This document shows, piece by piece, positions 6,571-11,964 of a stretch of 11,964 nt of DNA (within the stretch, counting starts at the first letter, position 1; every line of letters begins with the position of its first letter). Below the pieces are notes generated by a model that saw only the letters and a list, made by a program, of their open reading frames with translations, did no database searches and was not told where the DNA came from. Source of the DNA: Thermoplasmata archaeon. Lineage in GTDB: Archaea; Thermoplasmatota; Thermoplasmata; Thermoplasmatales; Thermoplasmataceae. The stretch spans positions 1 through 11,964 of the forward strand of contig JAKAAK010000077.1 in the NCBI GenBank assembly GCA_021797025.1, read 5' to 3'. Both the position numbers and the translations under genes were made by a program.

Positions 6571-6741
6571 CCAGATGCGTGGACTATATTGGACATATTT
6601 CTAAAAATAAATGGAAATGATATCCTAAATTTTTTAACCTATAAAGCGCGAAATTCCACGGGCGAGCATAGAGAGGAGTCACGCATACACAGTTCCTTTC
6701 TTATTGCTATTATATTTGATTTTTCCAACAAATTGCTTTAG
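6571..6741 (+). pseudogene. Open, GC-richer stretch after the transporter: possible gene remnant or structured RNA
   Basis: After the transporter stop the same frame stays open for 56 codons to a TAG at 6739-6741, with no ATG. The predicted product includes the charged stretch YKARNSTGEHREESRIHSSF. I do not recognise it; it could be the tail of a lost gene such as a transposase. Bases 6641-6690 are about 52% GC, well above the surroundings. The same DNA has a 10-bp imperfect inverted pair: ATGCGTgGACT at 6575-6585 against AGTCACGCAT at 6677-6686. This would also suit a roughly 112-base folded RNA or a small inverted-repeat element. The stretch from 6742 to the next promoter shows nothing else. 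Confidence 0.3.
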
Positions 6742-6762
6742 TGTGAATATTGGTATATCCGT

Positions 6763-6777
6763 AAATTAATTATTTTA
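6763..6777 (+). promoter_or_regulatory. Candidate TATA box of the asparaginase gene
   Basis: AAATTAATTATTTTA is centred about 25 bases upstream of the ATG at 6794, with no Shine-Dalgarno sequence between. This fits a leaderless start. The box is a loose match in AT-rich DNA. Confidence 0.4.
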
Positions 6778-6793
6778 CATTACATTACTTGCC

Positions 6794-7612
6794 ATGGAAA
6801 ATGCAATTTTAATACACGGAGGTGCGGGAAGCCCATACTCCATGAATAGCGTACTTGAGGACATACTTAAGAATATAAAATTTGAAAATAATCCCCTGAA
6901 TATGGTTATAAACCCCGTAATATCAATGGAGGATAATCTATTATTCAATGCAGGAACAGGTTCAGTTCCCAGAATAGACGGAAGCATTCAGATGGACGCT
7001 GCCGTAATGTCAGGCAGAGAATTTGGTTCAGTAATATGCATAGAAAATGTGAAGAATCCCGTTCTTGTTGCAAGGGATGTGATGACTAAAAGTCCACATA
7101 TAATGCTCTCTGGTGATGGAGCAACAGAATTTGCCAGAATGATGGGACATGAATATTACAATCCTCAAACAGAAAGAAGTATGGAAAGATTAAGAAAATT
7201 CATGGAGGAAACTGGAAAGACGGGGATGCCCGATAAGTTCAAGTTTCTTGAGAAAAAAACCGGAGATACAGTTGGTGCCGTTGTTAGAATAAATGGAAAA
7301 TTTGCTGCTGCAGTCTCAACCGGTGGTGCATTTCCAATGTTAAGGGGGAGGGTTGGTGATTCCCCAATAATAGGTGCCGGAATATACGCAGGAGACAAAG
7401 GTGCAGTGGTAGCCACCGGAATAGGGGAGGAGATAGCCAGGAACCTTCTATCATATAGTATATATTCGCAGATAGGGCAACAAAGCCTTGAAACAATAGT
7501 GAAAAGAGAGGTTGACTCATTTGCAGTGAGTTGCGGTATAATAGCTATAACCGGAGATGAATACATATCATATTCAAACACAACAATGGCATATGCTTAC
7601 CGGGAATTCTAA
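6794..7612 (+). CDS. Isoaspartyl peptidase / plant-type L-asparaginase (Ntn hydrolase)
   Basis: This family hydrolyses L-asparagine and isoaspartyl dipeptides. It is made as a precursor that cleaves itself to expose an N-terminal threonine. Visible features in order are AILIHGGAG (4-12) at the start, FNAGTGSVP (51-59), MDAAVMSG (67-74), the autocleavage site KKTGDTVGAVV with nucleophile Thr159, then STGG (176-179), RVGDSPIIGAGIYA (186-199) and ATGIGEE (207-213). Cleavage before Thr159 would give subunits of about 158 and 114 residues. At 272 residues it is shorter than the usual 300-330. The protein is cytosolic with no signal peptide. It is convergent with the ArsR-type gene, 42 bases away. 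Degradation of isoaspartyl peptides or asparagine use would suit a protein-scavenging acidophile, though that is inference. Confidence 0.94.
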   Translation: MENAILIHGGAGSPYSMNSVLEDILKNIKFENNPLNMVINPVISMEDNLLFNAGTGSVPRIDGSIQMDAAVMSGREFGSVICIENVKNPVLVARDVMTKSPHIMLSGDGATEFARMMGHEYYNPQTERSMERLRKFMEETGKTGMPDKFKFLEKKTGDTVGAVVRINGKFAAAVSTGGAFPMLRGRVGDSPIIGAGIYAGDKGAVVATGIGEEIARNLLSYSIYSQIGQQSLETIVKREVDSFAVSCGIIAITGDEYISYSNTTMAYAYREF

Positions 7613-7654
7613 CAAAATAATTGTATTTTCTCCTGTATTTTAAATTTCTGGATT
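7613..7654. terminator. T-rich gap between two convergent genes
   Basis: This 42-base gap separates the 3' ends of the asparaginase gene (plus) and the ArsR-type gene (minus). The plus strand has TATTTT repeats on either side of a CTCC, suitable for oligo-T termination. No hairpin is evident. Confidence 0.35.
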
Positions 7655-8356
7655 TTATATGTCAATCCAGTACGCTATGGGTTTTAGTACAGTTATAATT
7701 CTGGAATCGTCATGAACAGAAATGAATTCCCCAGCTATCAGTGCTTTCATAAGCTCTGAACCAAGGGAACCACCCAGATGGTATTCTTTTTCAGTAAGGT
7801 CTCTACATCCATATGCAAAAATTCTTCCATGTTTCCTTTTTACAGGTATTTTTACACCTAATTTGATCATATGGATTTCACCTGCATCAGTTAGGTCATA
7901 TTCCGGTTTGTCGTTTATCTGTTTTAGCCATCCTTTTAATAAGAGCTTTTTCAGTAACATAACGCCCTGGGAACCTGCCAGGTGATCATAGCATCTTCTG
8001 CATTCAGAAAAAGACGACTTATTAAAAGATTGTTTCACCGCTACAGACATTTTATGATTTCCGGCCATATCGTCAAGATACGTGGTTAGAAACTCAACCT
8101 GTTCCGGAATAATCTTATAAAATACCTTTCTTCCATACTGAAATTCATTAACAAAACCATATTCTGATAATATCTTTAAGTGAGACGATACCGATGGCTG
8201 TGATCGAACCATGAATCCTGATATATCCATGACTGTTTTCATTCCATGTGAAAGAATTTTTATTATTTCCAGCCTTACAGGGTTTGATAGGCAGTAGAAC
8301 AATCGATCCATTGGAATTTCATTGATTTGTTCTGAATTGTTATTGTAATTGTCCAC
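7655..8356 (-). CDS. ArsR-type winged-helix regulator with Cys/His C-terminal domain
   Basis: Residues 14-90 form an ArsR winged helix: LFYCLSNPVRLEIIKIL, then recognition helix SQPSVSSHLKIL (52-63) and wing FQYGRKVFYKI. The second half has CRRCYDHLAG (119-128) and a repeat-like YGCRDLTEKEYHLGGSLG (182-199). I recall this CYDHLAG...HL-G-LG pattern from a set of long ArsR-type regulators whose ligand is mostly unknown. Cys119, Cys122, Cys184, His125 and His193 could bind metal or sense thiol chemistry. The start is GTG at 8356: a TATA-like box is centred exactly 26 bases upstream, giving a leaderless mRNA. ATG 8311 is an alternative that would drop 15 residues and still keep the winged helix. 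The gene is divergent from an MFS exporter, which it probably regulates. Confidence 0.88.
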   Translation of the reverse strand: MDNYNNNSEQINEIPMDRLFYCLSNPVRLEIIKILSHGMKTVMDISGFMVRSQPSVSSHLKILSEYGFVNEFQYGRKVFYKIIPEQVEFLTTYLDDMAGNHKMSVAVKQSFNKSSFSECRRCYDHLAGSQGVMLLKKLLLKGWLKQINDKPEYDLTDAGEIHMIKLGVKIPVKRKHGRIFAYGCRDLTEKEYHLGGSLGSELMKALIAGEFISVHDDSRIITVLKPIAYWIDI

Positions 8357-8377
8357 CTCTTATTATATTTTATTTGA

Positions 8378-8386
8378 TTAATATAC
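8378..8386 (-). promoter_or_regulatory. TATA box of the ArsR-type gene
   Basis: The minus strand GTATATTAA is centred 26 bases upstream of the GTG at 8356. This decides in favour of the GTG start over the in-frame ATG at 8311. The AGAGGTG sequence overlapping the GTG is too close to serve as its ribosome site. Confidence 0.55.
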
Positions 8387-8424
8387 TTTGCCATTCATAA
8401 GGTTTTTATTATGTATAATTCATC

Positions 8425-8435
8425 TTAATTTATAA
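8425..8435 (+). promoter_or_regulatory. TATA box of the MFS exporter gene
   Basis: TTAATTTATAA is centred about 22 bases before the ATG at 8452, slightly closer than for other genes here. It sits in the 95-base divergent region shared with the ArsR-type gene, where an operator is expected. I found no convincing palindrome there. Confidence 0.45.
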
Positions 8436-8451
8436 CCGGAAATTAACCTGA

Positions 8452-9633
8452 ATGGAATACAAACAGGATAATTCAGGGGGCTCACGGTTTAAAGCAGGTA
8501 GTGCAGTTATAGTTCTCTTGCTGTTTTCCATAATGGCAGCCTCTAATGTGACAGCACCTATTTACGATCTCTATGCTTTGAAATACCATTTCGGGCCATT
8601 CATTATCACGGATATTTTCGCCATATACGTTTTTCTGTTAATTCCATCACTCCTATTCTGGGGCCAGTATTCAGATAAATACGGAAGAAAACTGCCTATT
8701 ACTATAGGAGTTATTATAGAGCTAATAGGATTATTATCATTTCTACTCGCAAGAAATGTATATATGCTTTTCCTCGCACGTGCTTTTATGGGTATGGCAA
8801 GCGGAGCTATTGCGGGACCTGCTAGTGCATTATTATTCTCATATAGCCGGAAAGCTGGTGCTGTTCTTACATCCATAGGAACATCAGCGGGAACTGCCAC
8901 GGGCCCTCTGATAGGTGGAATAATGGCCCAGTATTTGTCATATCCTTTAAAATTGGTTTATGTAATTTCTATTGTTCTAGTAATATTGCCTGCCATTGCA
9001 ATGTATCCTCTGAAGGATATATCAAGGGCGAATCCGGAATTGAAATTGCATTTTCCTTCTATTGACAGGGAAGTTATAAGGCCTTTCATGTTGAGTTCCT
9101 TTGCTGCATTTGTTGCATGGTCTATTACTGCGTTCTATATGTCCCTGGCTCCTGTATATATAATTAAACTTTCGGGAATAAATGATATAGCAATCGGTGG
9201 CATTATTGTGTTTCTTATGCTGGGTGTGGCGTCTGTATTTCAGGTTATTTCCCTGAGATTTAAAATAAAAAGTTCAATGTTTTCAGGTATGGTTTTTATT
9301 GCATTTGCAGTAATATTTATTCTCATTTCTATTATGAAAAATTCTCTCTATATTTTTGTTGCTGGAACTGTACTGGCCGGTATCGGGCAGGGATTCTCAT
9401 TTACTGGTGCAACCAGGGAAATAAAGGCGATTTCCCCACCGGAGAAAACAGGCGACACGCTTGCCAATTATTATATTATCATATACATAGGTGTCGGGCT
9501 CCCTGTAATCCTTCTGGGGTTACTGGATAAAATAACAGGGCTTTTTCATGGTATTCTATATTACGGCATAGCTTTTATTTTGCTATCAGTGTTTATGGGA
9601 TTACTGATTATCAAGGAGGATTTTAAAAATTAA
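8452..9633 (+). CDS. MFS transporter, DHA1-like drug/H+ antiporter
   Basis: This is a 12-helix major facilitator of 393 residues and a probable proton-driven exporter. The loop 2-3 signature GQYSDKYGRK is at 71-80. Helix 4 has LARAFMGMASGA (108-119). Helix 5 has GTSAGTATGPLIGG (143-156), which corresponds to the antiporter motif C seen in 12-helix drug exporters. Helix 1 contains NVTAPIYD. The gene is divergent from an ArsR-type regulator with candidate ligand-sensing cysteines, so it may export the compound or metal complex that the regulator senses. It ends only 10 bases from the convergent oxidoreductase gene, so antisense overlap of the 3' ends of both mRNAs is likely. The substrate is unknown. 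Confidence 0.9.
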   Translation: MEYKQDNSGGSRFKAGSAVIVLLLFSIMAASNVTAPIYDLYALKYHFGPFIITDIFAIYVFLLIPSLLFWGQYSDKYGRKLPITIGVIIELIGLLSFLLARNVYMLFLARAFMGMASGAIAGPASALLFSYSRKAGAVLTSIGTSAGTATGPLIGGIMAQYLSYPLKLVYVISIVLVILPAIAMYPLKDISRANPELKLHFPSIDREVIRPFMLSSFAAFVAWSITAFYMSLAPVYIIKLSGINDIAIGGIIVFLMLGVASVFQVISLRFKIKSSMFSGMVFIAFAVIFILISIMKNSLYIFVAGTVLAGIGQGFSFTGATREIKAISPPEKTGDTLANYYIIIYIGVGLPVILLGLLDKITGLFHGILYYGIAFILLSVFMGLLIIKEDFKN

Positions 9634-9643
9634 TACAAATTTA

Positions 9644-10651
9644 TTATGTTCTGATTATTTGATTTAATTTTTCCAGTGTTTTTTCAGTTTTTCCATTAAC
9701 ATATTTCTTTATGATGCCGGTAAATGGACCCTTGCTGAAGCTGTTTTCCTTTACCATTATGTACTTTCCATTTAAACTCAGTATATTTCCACTCCTATAA
9801 TCATTGAATTCTACCCGGGAGCCTGTGGCATTTCTCATTGCAATAGTTCCAGATTTCCTAGCTATAAATGCAGTCATAGGGAAATTCTTTCCCTCAATTT
9901 TCATAGAATCTCCACAGGCATATACATCATCATAATCAACCGATTGCAAATATTTATTCACAATTATTCTTGAATTTTCTGATTTTATTCCCAGATTTTC
10001 AATCAATGGATTTCCAGAAATTCCACCTGCATATACAGTTAAATCAGATTTAATTTCCCTGTCAGAAAGCAATACCGAACTACTTTTGACTTCCTGCACT
10101 GTAGCGCCTGTGACAATATTTACGCCGGTATTTTTCAAATACTCTGATACATAAATGGAAGCACTTTCTGGACCACTTTTAAGAATTCTTGTTCCGGACT
10201 CAATTACTGCAACATTCTTTCCAGGCATTATGGATGCCAGTTCAACGCCAAGATAGCTACCGCCGACGATTGTGATGTTTTCCGCCTTTCTGATAAGTTC
10301 TTTTAAACTTAATGCATCTTCTATTGTTTCCAGTTTATGAAGGAACTGACTCCCCTCTATGGTTTTTATCGCCTGGTTATGTCCTAAGGCAATGATCAAC
10401 TTTCCATAGGATATATTTCCCCTATCTGTTACAATCAGCCTGTTTGCAAAATCAATATCCATTACAGTCTCATTTCTATCTACAGGCCTCTGCTTATATG
10501 CGTAGCTTTTATCTGTGCTATTCACAACGTTGACCAATCTGGTAGATATAGTAAGATATTTTGATTTATCGATTAATATAGATTGTGGATTCTGCATCTT
10601 GGAATATATTCCGGAAAGACCTGCCCCGAGGATAAACACATTGCCAGCCAT
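9644..10651 (-). CDS. Short NDH-2-like FAD/NAD(P)-dependent oxidoreductase
   Basis: This is a two-Rossmann flavoprotein of the pyridine nucleotide-disulfide oxidoreductase superfamily, closest in layout to type II NADH dehydrogenases, which pass electrons to membrane quinone. FAD binding is shown by GAGLSG (9-14), LIIALG (85-90) and YACGD (244-248). NAD binding is shown by IVGGSYLGVE (128-137) with Glu151 at the end of the second strand, which favours NADH. PMTAFIARKSG (258-268) sits where NDH-2 proteins have AQxAxQ, but both glutamines are missing. Only one cysteine is present, so a disulfide reductase or sulfide:quinone oxidoreductase is unlikely. At 335 residues it is short: the loop after the first Rossmann helix is compact, and no obvious C-terminal membrane helix is seen. 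An NADH:acceptor reductase outside NDH-2 is possible. Confidence 0.78.
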   Translation of the reverse strand: MAGNVFILGAGLSGIYSKMQNPQSILIDKSKYLTISTRLVNVVNSTDKSYAYKQRPVDRNETVMDIDFANRLIVTDRGNISYGKLIIALGHNQAIKTIEGSQFLHKLETIEDALSLKELIRKAENITIVGGSYLGVELASIMPGKNVAVIESGTRILKSGPESASIYVSEYLKNTGVNIVTGATVQEVKSSSVLLSDREIKSDLTVYAGGISGNPLIENLGIKSENSRIIVNKYLQSVDYDDVYACGDSMKIEGKNFPMTAFIARKSGTIAMRNATGSRVEFNDYRSGNILSLNGKYIMVKENSFSKGPFTGIIKKYVNGKTEKTLEKLNQIIRT

Positions 10652-10670
10652 AAAAATCCAATCAGTAATA

Positions 10671-10680
10671 GATATATGTA
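10671..10680 (-). promoter_or_regulatory. TATA box of the oxidoreductase gene
   Basis: The minus strand TACATATATC is centred about 25 bases before the ATG at 10651, with no ribosome binding site between. This supports that ATG and a leaderless transcript. Confidence 0.55.
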
Positions 10681-10765
10681 ATTTATGACTTAAATAAACA
10701 TATTTTGAAAAGTTTTAGCCTTTTTCTCCGGAGTCCATAAATCTAAAGCAATCAATTTCATTTTA

Positions 10766-11683
10766 TTACTCTGTATTCCTCAATATATCTTCAATTTTCT
10801 TCAGGTCAAATAACAATACTTTATCCTGTTTTGCAATATCTTTCAATTTATCAGTAAAACCGGATTTGCTGAATAGTATAAAATATTCATTTCTGTTATC
10901 ATTATTCCACTGTACACTTGCCGATTTTCTTTTAAGGTCATCATACACCGGAACATCCACTGGCCTGTTAGTCCATTTACATTCTCCGAACATTACACTT
11001 TTCTTATCCTCATTCAAAGCTGCAATATCTATTTCTTCCTGATTTTTACCTTCAATTCTCGAATTGTTTTTTCCCCACCATCTTCCAATTTGCTGTATAC
11101 TGAACGGTAAAATACTGTGTTTTTCATTATTCATATATATTATTAATTCCATGCATATCTCTTCGAATTTATGTGGAACGATTGAATCAATTGATTCTAT
11201 TAATAAATCAACCACGCCATTATAATTTCCCAGCTCGAATTGATTTATATTTGGATAAAATTTGCTGAACCAGAAATCCATGTAATTATCACTTAATTTA
11301 TAAATTCCTTTTTTATCGATTTTATTATTTTTTTTGGTAACAGGTGATTCATAAACTATCAGGTTCAATATATCCTTCAATTCATATAAATAGGATTGCA
11401 TGGATGTGGCCTTGATATCTGTAATAGAAGCAATATCCGATACTTTTGTGCGTCCTGTTGAAATTGCATACAGTATGGAGAAGTAAGTTTGCGATCTCCG
11501 TCCAAATTCCTCTGTTATAAAATCCCTTGGCTCGAACACAAATACACTGTTACTGTCCAGGAAAATACTTCGTATCATTGCCTCAACGTTTCTGAGATTA
11601 TTTATATGAAAATATTTGTGAAACTGGGGGGATCCACCAAATATTGAATACATCCTGATCGCATCATAGATACCAATATTCAA
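10766..11683 (-). pseudogene. 5'-truncated archaeal ATPase with DUF234 nuclease-like C-terminus
   Basis: Full-length members are about 430-480 residues: a P-loop ATPase (Walker A/B), a lid ending in a GG-P-type motif, a winged helix, then a DUF234 domain. Here only the part from MYSIFGGSPQFHKYF (11-25) onward survives, so the whole P-loop module is missing. What remains is EPRDFITEEFGRR (51-63), a winged helix (about 66-127), YKLSDNYMDFWF (128-139), and a PD-(D/E)xK-like core with Asp219 in EEIDIAAL and Glu234-x-Lys236 in GECKW. The nominal start is a TTG at 11683. Upstream the frame stays open only to a TAG near 11710. An IS607-type gene begins 62 bases away on the other strand, so insertion probably broke it. 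The rest may lie beyond the window. Confidence 0.82.
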
Positions 11684-11713
11684 AAATTTATATAATCCAT
11701 AATTCCACTAACT

Positions 11714-11726
11714 ATTTATATAAATA
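11714..11726 (+). promoter_or_regulatory. TATA box of the IS607-type recombinase gene
   Basis: ATTTATATAAATA is centred 26 bases before the ATG at 11746. It is the best TATA match in the window and is nearly palindromic, so it could also drive the truncated ATPase frame on the minus strand. Confidence 0.6.
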
Positions 11727-11745
11727 ATGTATTATGTTATTAACT

Positions 11746-11964
11746 ATGAAGGCGAATGAGGTATTAAACCTATTAAGAATTTCCAGAAAAACACTACACG
11801 TCTATGCTTCAACAGGAAAAATAAGATTTAGAGTTATGCCCAATGGCTTCTATGATTACAATGATGAGGATGTTTATAAATTATTGAATAGGGATGTTAA
11901 AAGGAAAACAGTAATATATGCAAGGATATCAACAATAAAACAGAAGAACGATTTAAATAATCAG
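11746..11964 (+). CDS. tnpA: IS607-family serine recombinase TnpA, N-terminal part
   Basis: The 73 visible codons run off the window edge; the full protein is usually about 190-210 residues. Residues 1-50 are a MerR-like helix-turn-helix (MKANEVLNLLRISRKTLHVY, then PNGFYDYNDEDVYKLL) that binds element ends. The serine-resolvase catalytic domain starts with VIYARIST at 56-63. Ser62 is the predicted nucleophile, followed by the family-typical QKNDLNNQ. This helix-turn-helix-first order is the mark of IS607 TnpA, unlike resolvases with a C-terminal helix-turn-helix. The ATG at 11746 follows a TATA box at leaderless spacing. Whether the gene is intact cannot be seen here. Confidence 0.92.
   Translation, partial: MKANEVLNLLRISRKTLHVYASTGKIRFRVMPNGFYDYNDEDVYKLLNRDVKRKTVIYARISTIKQKNDLNNQ

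Larger units (their letters stand above)
11714..11964 (+). mobile_element. Left part of an IS607-family element
   Basis: The element is defined by its recombinase gene, which runs off the right edge. IS607 elements have no terminal inverted repeats, so the left end cannot be placed exactly. It must lie between about 11684, where ATPase-like coding ends, and 11746. A tnpB gene usually follows tnpA in this family and would be expected just beyond the window. Confidence 0.65.

Noticed and set aside
6575..6741. Box C/D guide RNA or tRNA in the GC-richer stretch
   Set aside because: I found no paired C (RUGAUGA) and D (CUGA) boxes and no tRNA-like T-loop or cloverleaf arms.
7165..7581. Minus-strand 138-aa frame inside the asparaginase gene
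   Set aside because: It is antisense to conserved catalytic regions including Thr159. The Pro/Ala/Ser-rich product is typical of a shadow frame.
9644..10651. Sulfide:quinone oxidoreductase or thiol-disulfide reductase
   Set aside because: Only one cysteine is present, within the ACGD FAD motif. The redox cysteine pairs needed for these enzymes are absent.
10728..10736. CTCCGGAG palindrome between the ATPase remnant and the oxidoreductase gene
   Set aside because: It is a single 8-bp palindrome without a second copy or a defined position relative to a promoter, so there is no basis for calling an operator.
1..11964. CRISPR array, rRNA or tRNA genes
   Set aside because: I saw no regularly spaced repeats beyond the short GATATC array, and no segment with the sustained GC and structure of rRNA or tRNA in this AT-rich genome.

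Overview
The window reads as chromosomal DNA from a low-GC, acid-loving euryarchaeon of the Thermoplasmatales (Ferroplasma/Acidiplasma-like). This is inferred from three things: AT-rich DNA (by eye about 36-38% GC), archaeal-type enzymes, and promoter layout. For at least six genes an A/T-only TATA-like box is centred 25-29 bases upstream of the start codon with no ribosome binding site between, the signature of leaderless transcripts. No rRNA, tRNA or CRISPR array is visible, so the genus is not proven.

Layout, left to right. Position 1-31 may hold the first codons of a minus-strand gene leaving the window. A 94-residue orphan protein (155-439, minus) follows. Next is the succinyl-CoA synthetase operon sucC-sucD (2440 to 484, minus, one base between the genes). 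Then comes a small minus-strand regulatory operon (3359 to 2668): a 74-residue His/Cys-rich protein followed by a PadR-type repressor. Its leader carries four GATATC half-sites at an exact 13-bp period.

On the plus strand lie an ALDH7-type aldehyde dehydrogenase (3610-5151), an MHS-type (ShiA/ProP-like) proton symporter (5305-6570), an odd GC-richer stretch (6571-6741) that stays open in the symporter frame, and an isoaspartyl peptidase/L-asparaginase of the Ntn-hydrolase type (6794-7612). A GTG-started ArsR-type regulator with a Cys/His-bearing C-terminal domain (8356 to 7655, minus) is divergent from a DHA1-like MFS exporter (8452-9633, plus). That exporter ends 10 bases from a convergent short NDH-2-like FAD/NAD oxidoreductase (10651 to 9644, minus).

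The right edge is mobile. A DUF234-type ATPase gene lacks its whole P-loop half (11683 to 10766, minus). It lies back to back with the start of an IS607-family serine recombinase gene (11746 to the window end), which suggests the element interrupted it.

The most interesting system is the His/Cys-rich protein plus PadR pair with its tandem operator. In order and sequence character it looks like a two-gene version of the nickel-responsive E. coli regulator YqjI, where a His/Cys-rich segment and a PadR domain are one polypeptide. Metal sensing here is an inference.
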